From contig NZ_JAGEOJ010000018.1 in assembly GCF_017573505.1 (NCBI RefSeq), positions 124,001 through 188,000 of the forward strand: a stretch of 64,000 nucleotides of DNA, read 5' to 3'. This DNA is from Actinomadura barringtoniae. Lineage in GTDB: Bacteria; Actinomycetota; Actinomycetes; Streptosporangiales; Streptosporangiaceae. The notes under the pieces are model-generated. The model had not been told where the DNA came from and searched no databases. It saw only the letters and a program-made list of their open reading frames with translations. Shown in pieces: positions 31,688 to 37,990 of the stretch; position 1 is the stretch's first letter; every line of letters begins with the position of its first letter. Position numbers and translations under genes: made by a program.

Positions 31688-31912
31688 ATGCGGAAGCTCA
31701 TGGCGATCTGGAACTTCACCCCCGTCCGCCTTGCGGTCCGCCTGGCCAACATGGGCCTCAACCTCGTCACCCTGCGGGAGCTGGTCATGGCCCTGGTCCG
31801 GGCCGAACTGGGCGCCACGCTGATCGCGATCGCCTGGCTCATTCCCTGGGAGAAGGTGGCCGGCCTCGCCTACCGCCTCATTCGCCAGCACTACGCCGCC
31901 GCCCAGTCCTGA
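31688..31912 (+). CDS. Small hydrophobic protein, unknown
   Basis: 74 residues; the ATG follows GGGAGAGGTGCG. Two amphipathic or hydrophobic helices are visible (LAVRLANMGLNLVTLRELVM and ATLIAIAWLIPW), with basic residues at both ends, suggesting a membrane-associated helical hairpin. No family recognised. It is divergent from the ParA-like ATPase across the AT-rich island. Confidence 0.6.
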   Translation: MRKLMAIWNFTPVRLAVRLANMGLNLVTLRELVMALVRAELGATLIAIAWLIPWEKVAGLAYRLIRQHYAAAQS

Positions 31913-31939
31913 CCCCTTCATCTAGACGTGAATCGAATG

Positions 31940-31945
31940 TATGAT
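31940..31945 (+). promoter_or_regulatory. TATGAT -10 element for a probably leaderless gene
   Basis: TATGAT ends 6 nt before an ATG at 31952 that has no ribosome site. This geometry places the transcription start at the ATG itself, the actinobacterial leaderless pattern. No clear -35 is visible. Confidence 0.45.
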
Positions 31946-31951
31946 CGAAGA

Positions 31952-32395
31952 ATGACGATCTCGGCCGCCGTCACAGCGATCAGGAGTTCCCGGTCACGTC
32001 AGCGTCCCGTCCTGTTGATCACATCCGGCCCCGGCGGACCCCGCGTCTGCGTGCCCGACTGGGGTGAGCTCCGCGTCCTCGACGACCGCCATCTCCGGGT
32101 GGCCGTCTGGCCCGCCGACCCCACCGCCCTCGACCTCGACCACGAGGTCCCGGCCATGCTGGTCGCCTCCGCCCCGACCGGCGTCTACAGCGTCGACATC
32201 AAGGCCCGCCGCCTCGAGAACGCCGCCATGGTCTGGGCCCACTACGAGCTGACCATCACCTCGGCCCGCCTGGTGGATCGAGGCACCACTCCCCGCCCGC
32301 CGAACCGCATCATCGAAGCCGAGGTCATCGAGACCGAGGTCCTCACCCACGAGCCGTCCAGGAAATGGCGAGAGGGAAAGTTCTCGCTGCGCTAG
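31952..32395 (+). CDS. Hypothetical protein, possible FMN-binding split-barrel
   Basis: 147 residues from the ATG at 31952; a GTG at 31928 is possible but would lie upstream of the -10 element. Alternating strands (QRPVLLITSG, PRVCVPDWGELRVL, HLRVAVWPAD, PAMLVASAPTGVYSVDIKARRLEN) loosely resemble the pyridoxamine-5'-phosphate-oxidase-like split barrel, but key residues cannot be confirmed. Soluble, no signal peptide. Family uncertain. Confidence 0.55.
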   Translation: MTISAAVTAIRSSRSRQRPVLLITSGPGGPRVCVPDWGELRVLDDRHLRVAVWPADPTALDLDHEVPAMLVASAPTGVYSVDIKARRLENAAMVWAHYELTITSARLVDRGTTPRPPNRIIEAEVIETEVLTHEPSRKWREGKFSLR

Positions 32396-32437
32396 GTGCG
32401 TGGGGCGAGCCGCGGTGGATCAGCGGACAACCGGGGA

Positions 32438-32467
32438 GATGTCCGAAGGGTCTAACATTCGGACATC
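32438..32467. promoter_or_regulatory. 10-bp perfect inverted repeat before DUF4328 gene
   Basis: GATGTCCGAA (32438-32447) and TTCGGACATC (32458-32467) are perfect complements around a 10-nt loop, 24 bp before the GTG of the next gene. It may be the terminator of the preceding gene or an operator. Confidence 0.5.
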
Positions 32468-32491
32468 GCATTTCACGCACCGGAGTTGCTG

Positions 32492-33139
32492 GTGAAGCCG
32501 GTCATCGCCTACAGCGTCGCCCTGACGGCGTCGATCTCGCTCTGGGCCGTGGTGGTCCTGGGCGAGGCGATCACGGCGCAGCGGATGGCCGGGGTCGTCG
32601 GGTCGGCGACCGATCCGGACAGCATCGACCTGGCGACCGCGCAGTCGCTCGACCATATGCTGCAGGCTCTGACGCGGCTGGAGCTCGCTGCCACGGTGCT
32701 CGTGGGGGTCGCGATGGTCGCGTGGCTGTTCCGGGTGCGGGCGAACGCGGTCATCGCCGGGGGCCATCAGCGGTGGGGGCGGCCCTGGATCGTGCTCGGG
32801 TGGATCGTCCCGATCGTGAACCTGTGGATCCCCAAGCAGATGGTCGAGGACGTCTGGGTGGCCGGGCGGCCGCAGCGGGGGATCGCCGGCAAGTCGCTGC
32901 TGGTCAGCGCCTGGTGGATCAGCTGGTTGCTGTACTGCCTGGTCAGCCGGTTCGTGGGCGCGGCGGCCGACTCCTGGGGCGGGCTGCACGCCGTTCACGA
33001 CTATGCGACCAACACCGTGATGGCCTGTGGCCTGGGGATTCCGCCGGTCGTTCTCGCGCTGGTGGTGGTCTGGAAGATCGACGGGTTCCAGCACGTCGAG
33101 GAGGAACGGCTGGAGCTGGTGGCGGCCGGGCGGGCGTGA
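32492..33139 (+). CDS. DUF4328 domain membrane protein
   Basis: 215 residues from the GTG at 32492 (GGAG lies upstream); a TTG at 32486 is an alternative. Four membrane helices are visible. The DUF4328 signature is clear: AWLFRVRANA followed by WGRPWIVLGWIVPIVNLWIPKQM. The function of the family is unknown; in actinobacteria it is often fused to other modules, but here it stands alone. The SnoaL-like gene follows. Confidence 0.82.
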   Translation: MKPVIAYSVALTASISLWAVVVLGEAITAQRMAGVVGSATDPDSIDLATAQSLDHMLQALTRLELAATVLVGVAMVAWLFRVRANAVIAGGHQRWGRPWIVLGWIVPIVNLWIPKQMVEDVWVAGRPQRGIAGKSLLVSAWWISWLLYCLVSRFVGAAADSWGGLHAVHDYATNTVMACGLGIPPVVLALVVVWKIDGFQHVEEERLELVAAGRA

Positions 33140-33142
33140 CCA

Positions 33143-33152
33143 GTCACGTGAC
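33143..33152. promoter_or_regulatory. GTCACGTGAC palindrome before SnoaL-like gene
   Basis: A perfect 10-bp palindrome lies in the 52-bp gap between the DUF4328 and SnoaL-like genes, 39 bp before the latter's start. Possible operator; the binder is unknown. Confidence 0.3.
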
Positions 33153-33191
33153 AGATGCCGGACCGGTCGGCGGGTTCGTAGCGTTCCGGGC

Positions 33192-33665
33192 ATGGAGAAC
33201 GCAGTGGACGCGGTCCTGGACCGCTTGGCGATCATCGAGATGGTCGATCGATACATGCTCAGCCTGGACGAGGGCGAGCTCGACGAGGAGTGGGCCGAGG
33301 CCTTCCACACCGATGACGTGACGTCCTCCACGCCCTTGGGGGACGGGGCGGGGCTCGTGGGGCTGGCCGAGGCGACCCGGGTTGCGCTCGGGCGCTATCA
33401 GCGGACGCAGCACCTCGCCTCAGGGCACATCGTCGATGTGGGCGGGGACGTCGCCAAGGTGCGGTGGAACGCGTTGATGGTGCATGTGCATCTGGACTCC
33501 ACGCAGGCGGCTCGGGGGGAGGAGCCCGGCGGGCACTTCGATGTCGGCGGGATCTTCGAGGGCGAGGTCGTGCGGGGAGCCGGAGGGTGGCGCTTCCGGA
33601 AGCTGGACGTACGGCCGGTCTGGTTCAGCGGGCAGCCGCCGATCCTAGAGGAGGCGGCGTCATGA
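33192..33665 (+). CDS. SnoaL-like (NTF2-fold) protein
   Basis: A 157-residue NTF2-like protein of the SnoaL_4 type: LDRLAIIEMVDRYMLSLDEG, a central SGHIVDVGGDVAKVRWNALMVHVH and GGWRFRKLDVRPVW. Such folds act as cyclases, hydratases or dehydratases, or simply bind ligands; a catalytic His/Asp pair may be formed by HTDDV and the strand HVH. It is translationally coupled (ATGA) to the DsbA-like gene. Substrate unknown. Confidence 0.8.
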   Translation: MENAVDAVLDRLAIIEMVDRYMLSLDEGELDEEWAEAFHTDDVTSSTPLGDGAGLVGLAEATRVALGRYQRTQHLASGHIVDVGGDVAKVRWNALMVHVHLDSTQAARGEEPGGHFDVGGIFEGEVVRGAGGWRFRKLDVRPVWFSGQPPILEEAAS

Positions 33666-34255
33666 AGGTCGAGATCGTGCTGGACGTGCCGTGCGTCTGG
33701 TCCTACTTCGGGTTCACGCGGTTCGAGCGGGCGGCGGCGCGGTTCCGGGCCGCGGGCGGAGAGCTGGAGGTCGGTTTCCTGCCGTACCAGCTGGCGCCGG
33801 ACGCCACGGCGGAGGGCGAGCCGAAGGTGCGGGTGCTCCGGAGGTCGTTCGGGGACGACGTGGGGAAGGCGATCGCGGGGATCACTGCCAAGGCGGCCGA
33901 GGAGGGCCTGGAGTTCCACCATGAAGGGGCGATCTACTCCAACACCTTCGAGGCGCACCGGGTGATCGCGCTGGCGGCGCGGCAGGGGCTGGGCGAGGCG
34001 ATGGTGGAACGGCTGTTCCGGGCCCACCATTCGGACGAGCTGAATGTCGGCGATCTTGGAGTGCTCCACAAGCTGGCCGCCGAGGTGGGCGTGGAGTGGA
34101 GCGACGAAGGGGCGGACGTCGTCCGGGAGGGGCTTGAACGGGTGAAGCGGCTCGGGATCCGCGGGATCCCGGTGTTCCTGGTCGGGAACGGGCGGCTGCA
34201 CGGCGCCCAGTCGGAGGATGCGCTGGTAGAAGCGCTGGAGAGGGCCGGGGCCTGA
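33662..34255 (+). CDS. DsbA-family protein (FrnE-like) with degenerate CxxC
   Basis: 197 residues starting in the ATGA that overlaps the SnoaL-like stop. It matches the cytoplasmic FrnE-like DsbA group: VPCVWSYFGFTRFERA at the start, a helical insert, then GIRGIPVFLVGNGRLHGAQS with the cis-Pro loop. The usual CPWC active site reads CVWS, so the resolving Cys is missing, which argues against simple disulfide exchange; a glutathione- or mycothiol-type isomerase role is an alternative. No signal peptide. Confidence 0.82.
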   Translation: MKVEIVLDVPCVWSYFGFTRFERAAARFRAAGGELEVGFLPYQLAPDATAEGEPKVRVLRRSFGDDVGKAIAGITAKAAEEGLEFHHEGAIYSNTFEAHRVIALAARQGLGEAMVERLFRAHHSDELNVGDLGVLHKLAAEVGVEWSDEGADVVREGLERVKRLGIRGIPVFLVGNGRLHGAQSEDALVEALERAGA

Positions 34256-34269
34256 GTAGGGTGACCGAT

Positions 34270-36978
34270 ATGCGGTTGTACGGGCGCGACGAGGAAACGG
34301 CCACGATCGACCGGCTTCTCCAGCACGCCCGGGGCGGGCGCAGCGGCGCCCTGGTGGTCAGGGGCGAGGCCGGGATCGGCAAGTCCGCCCTGCTCGAGGA
34401 CGCCGCCGGCCGGGCCGAGGACATGCGGGTCCTGCGCGGCGCCGGGATCGAGTCGGAGGCCGGGCTGCCGTACGCGGGCCTGCACCTGCTCCTGCGCAAG
34501 CACATCGACCGGGTCGACGCGCTTCCGGAGGCGCAGGCGCGGGCCCTGCGGAACGCCCTGAGCGTGGGGGACGGGTCGGGCGGCGACCGCTTCCTGGTCG
34601 GGCTCGCGGTCCTGACGCTGCTCTCGGATCTGGCCGAGGAACGCCCGCTGCTCTGCCTGATCGACGACGCCCACTGGCTCGACTCACCGACCGCCGAGGC
34701 GCTGCTGTTCGCGGTACGGCGACTGGACGCCGAGGCGATCCTCTTCCTGTTCGGCGTACGGGATCCGGGGGCGCCCGAGTTCGCGGCGGCCGGGATCCCG
34801 GAGCTCCGGCTGCGGGGGCTGAACGAGGCGGAGGCCGCCGAGCTGCTGGCCGAGCGCGCGAAGGTCCTGCCCCGGGACGCGCGGCACCGGATCCTCTCCG
34901 AGGCGATGGGCAACCCGCTCGCGCTCCTCGAACTGCCCATCGCGGGCCGGGAGACGCCGCGCCCCGATCCGTCCAGCGCCTACACGCGGGTCGAGCGGGC
35001 CTTCGCCGAGCAGGCCGACGCGCTCCCCGAGGCCACCCGGACGCTGCTGCTGCTCACAGCCGCCGATGAACGCGGCGAACTGCGCGTGATTCTCCCGGCG
35101 GCCGAACGCCTCGGCGCCGCCGTCACCGACCTGGAACCGGCCGAACGCGCCGGCCTGCTGCGCACCTCCGAGGGGCGGCTGGCGCTGAGGCATCCGCTGA
35201 TCCGTACCGCCGTCTACGGGTCGGCCACGCTGAGCCGCAGGCTGGACGCCCACCGGGCCCTCGCCGACGCCTACGCGGAGGCCGGCGACCCGTGCCACCA
35301 GGCCTGGCATCTGGCCGCCGGGGTGACCGGCCGGGACGAGGAGGTCGCCGCCGCGCTGGTGCGTGCCGCCGAGGCCGAGAACGGCGGCGGTGGCGGGCAT
35401 CCGGCGGTCGCGGCGATGTACGAGCGCGCCGCCTCGTTCACCCCGGACCCGACGACCCGCGCCAGGCGCCTGGCGCGGGCCGCGCAGGCCGCCGCCGACT
35501 CAGGGCTGACCGAGATGGCCCTCTCGCTGGCCGACCGCGCCGCCGGTGACGTGACCGATCCGCTGGAACGGGCCGGGCTCGTGCTGATCCAGGCGACCCT
35601 TGCGGACGAGCAGGACCGCACCAAGGAGGCTTCCCAGCTGATGGTCGACACCGCGATCTCGATCGTGGAGCTCGACCGGCCCACGGCGGGCTACCTGCTC
35701 TTCCACGGCGCCGCCGCCGCGGCCAACGCCGGCGACTACGCCGCCGTCGACAAGATCGCCGAGAGGGCCGAGGGCTTCGGCCTGCCCGACGCCCACCTCG
35801 TCAGGGCGCTGGCCAGGATGTTCGCCGGACAGAACCCGCTCGGCGAGCACGACGCGGCCGACGGCCAGAAGGCCCTGCGCGAGCTCCTGGACGGCATGAA
35901 CGCCTGCATCCGCCCCCGCGATGTCCTCCAGGCGGGCTGGTGGACGATGCTCCTCGGCGACATCGAGGCGGCCCACGACATCGCCGTACGGCTGGACCGC
36001 GAGTTCCGCGACGAGGGCGCGCTCGGCCTGCTGACCTCGGCGTTGACGCTCCGAGCCCGTACGTCGCTGCTGCACGGCCGCCACCGCGAGGTGGTCACGT
36101 CGGCCACCGAGGGCCTGCGCATCGCGCAGGACACCGGCCAGCGCCGGCTCGCCGTCTACCTGCAGACCGTCCTCGCGCTGCTCGCCGCGATCCAGGGCGA
36201 CCAGGAACGCTGCGAGGAGCTGACCCGCGAGGCCCTCGACCGGGGCGTACCGCCGAGCAGCGTGCACGCGGCGGGCGCGCTGAGCCTGCTCGACCTGGGC
36301 CTCGGCCGCCACGAGGCCGCCTTCAAACGGCTCACCGAGATCGTCGCCGGGCCGCAGCGGCAGGGCTCGATCGCCAGCATCCCCGACCTGGTCGAGGCGG
36401 CCGTACGTTCGGGACGCCCGGAGGAGGCGCGCGAGGCGGTCGACTGGTACCGCACGTGGGCCGGGAAGTTCGGGCATGCCTGGGCCGAGTCGGTCGCGCT
36501 GCGCTGCGAGGCGCTGCTGGCCGGGGACGACGAGGCGGGCGGGCTGTACGCCAAGGCCGTCACGCTGCATAACGAGGCCGGGATGCCGCCGTTCGAACGC
36601 GCCCGGACCGAGCTGCTCTACGGCGAATGGCTGCGCCGCGCCCGCCGCCGCAACGAGGCCCGCGGCCTGCTTCGCACCGCGCTGGAGATCTTCGAGGGGC
36701 TGGAGGCCGCGCCCTGGGCCGAACGAGCCCGCACCGAGCTGCGCGCCACCGGTGAAAGCGTCGCGGACGCCGCGGGCGCCGACCGGCCGGACGCCCTGAG
36801 CTCCCTCACACCGCAGGAACTGCAGGTCGCCCGGCTGGCGGCGGCCGGGCTGAGCAACCGGGAGATCGGCGCCCAGCTCTTCCTCAGCCCCCGCACGGTC
36901 GGCTACCACCTCTACAAGATCTATCCGAAGCTCGGCATCGCCTCGCGCGGTGAGCTGGCCCGTCTGGACCTGGCCTGA
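34270..36978 (+). CDS. Large LuxR-type (LAL) ATPase regulator, copy 1
   Basis: 902 residues from an ATG with AGGG upstream (a GTG at 34261 would add three). The N-terminal AAA ATPase has Walker A GEAGIGKSALL (Lys38) and Walker B LLCLIDDAHWLD. A long TPR-like helical middle follows. The C-terminal LuxR helix-turn-helix is LTPQELQVARLAAAGLSNREIG then LFLSPRTVGYHLYKIYPKLG. LAL regulators activate genes in response to ligands or ATP state. A second LAL of the same design lies 1 kb on, on the other strand. Confidence 0.92.
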   Translation: MRLYGRDEETATIDRLLQHARGGRSGALVVRGEAGIGKSALLEDAAGRAEDMRVLRGAGIESEAGLPYAGLHLLLRKHIDRVDALPEAQARALRNALSVGDGSGGDRFLVGLAVLTLLSDLAEERPLLCLIDDAHWLDSPTAEALLFAVRRLDAEAILFLFGVRDPGAPEFAAAGIPELRLRGLNEAEAAELLAERAKVLPRDARHRILSEAMGNPLALLELPIAGRETPRPDPSSAYTRVERAFAEQADALPEATRTLLLLTAADERGELRVILPAAERLGAAVTDLEPAERAGLLRTSEGRLALRHPLIRTAVYGSATLSRRLDAHRALADAYAEAGDPCHQAWHLAAGVTGRDEEVAAALVRAAEAENGGGGGHPAVAAMYERAASFTPDPTTRARRLARAAQAAADSGLTEMALSLADRAAGDVTDPLERAGLVLIQATLADEQDRTKEASQLMVDTAISIVELDRPTAGYLLFHGAAAAANAGDYAAVDKIAERAEGFGLPDAHLVRALARMFAGQNPLGEHDAADGQKALRELLDGMNACIRPRDVLQAGWWTMLLGDIEAAHDIAVRLDREFRDEGALGLLTSALTLRARTSLLHGRHREVVTSATEGLRIAQDTGQRRLAVYLQTVLALLAAIQGDQERCEELTREALDRGVPPSSVHAAGALSLLDLGLGRHEAAFKRLTEIVAGPQRQGSIASIPDLVEAAVRSGRPEEAREAVDWYRTWAGKFGHAWAESVALRCEALLAGDDEAGGLYAKAVTLHNEAGMPPFERARTELLYGEWLRRARRRNEARGLLRTALEIFEGLEAAPWAERARTELRATGESVADAAGADRPDALSSLTPQELQVARLAAAGLSNREIGAQLFLSPRTVGYHLYKIYPKLGIASRGELARLDLA

Positions 36979-36981
36979 ACC

Positions 36982-37881
36982 TCACCTCGTGTGGGCGAGG
37001 ATCGCGTCGGCTAGCGGGCCGTGCACCTGCGACGGCAGCGTGTGGCCCATCCCGTCGATCATCAGGAGCTCGGCGCCGGGGATCGCCTCGGCGATGAGCG
37101 CGCCGTGGCCCGGCTTGGCGGGCTCGTGCGTGCCCTCGACGACCAGCGTCCGCGCGGTGATCCCGCCGAGCGCGCCGACCGGCTCGAACGCGGGGTCGGC
37201 CATGGCGGCGAGCCGGTGGTTCACCACGGTCGCGGGGTCGCGGTCCCGGTCGAAGATCCGCTCCTCCAGCCGCCGCTGCTCGTCCTCGTCGAACGGGATC
37301 GCCGGGCCCTGCAGCACCCGCGCCGTCTCGATCGCGAAATCGATCAGCGAGCGCCGGTCGGGTGCGGGCGGGTTCACCGCCGCCTTGGCGAAGTGCTCGA
37401 TGAACGCGGGCGACGGGTAGGGGAGCGCCCCCGCCGGCCGCTCCTCACCCATCAGCGCCCGCACGAGGTTCGCGCCCTCCTCGCGTCCCAGCGGCGACGA
37501 CCCGATCACCGTCAACGACAGCACCCGCTGGGGGTGCTCGACGGCGATCCACTGGGCGAGCAGCCCGCCCGCCGAATGCCCGACGATGTGCGCGCTCTCG
37601 ATGCCGTACGCGTCCAGCACCGCCAGCGCGTCGTTCTTGATGTCGACCCAGCTGTACGGGCTCGCCTCGAAGTCGATCGCGCTCGACCGACCGGTGTCGC
37701 GGTGGTCGTACCGGATCACCCGCCGCCCGGCGGCGACCAGCCGGCCGACGAACGCGTCCGGCCAGAGCACGCCCTGCGACATCGAGCCCATCACCAGCAG
37801 CACCGGCGGGTGGGCCGGGTCGCCGAACTCCTCGGTCCACAGCTCGACGTTCCCGTTGGTGATCATGCGGTCGGCAGCCAT
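36982..37881 (-). CDS. Alpha/beta hydrolase
   Basis: A 299-residue alpha/beta hydrolase. The nucleophile elbow is GHSAGG; the oxyanion region is LLVMGSMSQG and the C-terminal His lies in DGMGHTLPSQ. DHRDTGRSS is typical of the haloalkane dehalogenase/aclacinomycin methylesterase-like group. It should hydrolyse an ester or lactone. It sits between the two LAL regulators and has CACTGG repeats upstream, so one LAL is a likely controller. Confidence 0.88.
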   Translation of the reverse strand: MAADRMITNGNVELWTEEFGDPAHPPVLLVMGSMSQGVLWPDAFVGRLVAAGRRVIRYDHRDTGRSSAIDFEASPYSWVDIKNDALAVLDAYGIESAHIVGHSAGGLLAQWIAVEHPQRVLSLTVIGSSPLGREEGANLVRALMGEERPAGALPYPSPAFIEHFAKAAVNPPAPDRRSLIDFAIETARVLQGPAIPFDEDEQRRLEERIFDRDRDPATVVNHRLAAMADPAFEPVGALGGITARTLVVEGTHEPAKPGHGALIAEAIPGAELLMIDGMGHTLPSQVHGPLADAILAHTR

Positions 37882-37940
37882 ATGGGCTCCTTCTCAGGTC
37901 GTGCTTGTGCTGATGAGTGAGAGCTTGGACCGCCGCGCCG

Positions 37941-37990
37941 CCAGTGCCATCCGTAGGACCACTGGGTTACCACTGGCCAGTGTCACTGGG
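37941..37990. promoter_or_regulatory. Cluster of CACTGG half-sites upstream of hydrolase
   Basis: Five copies of CACTGG or its complement occur in 50 bp, including a perfect 12-bp palindrome CACTGGCCAGTG (37971-37982). They lie 60-110 bp upstream of the hydrolase start and reach into the end of the LAL gene at 37983. They look like a multi-site operator. Confidence 0.5.
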
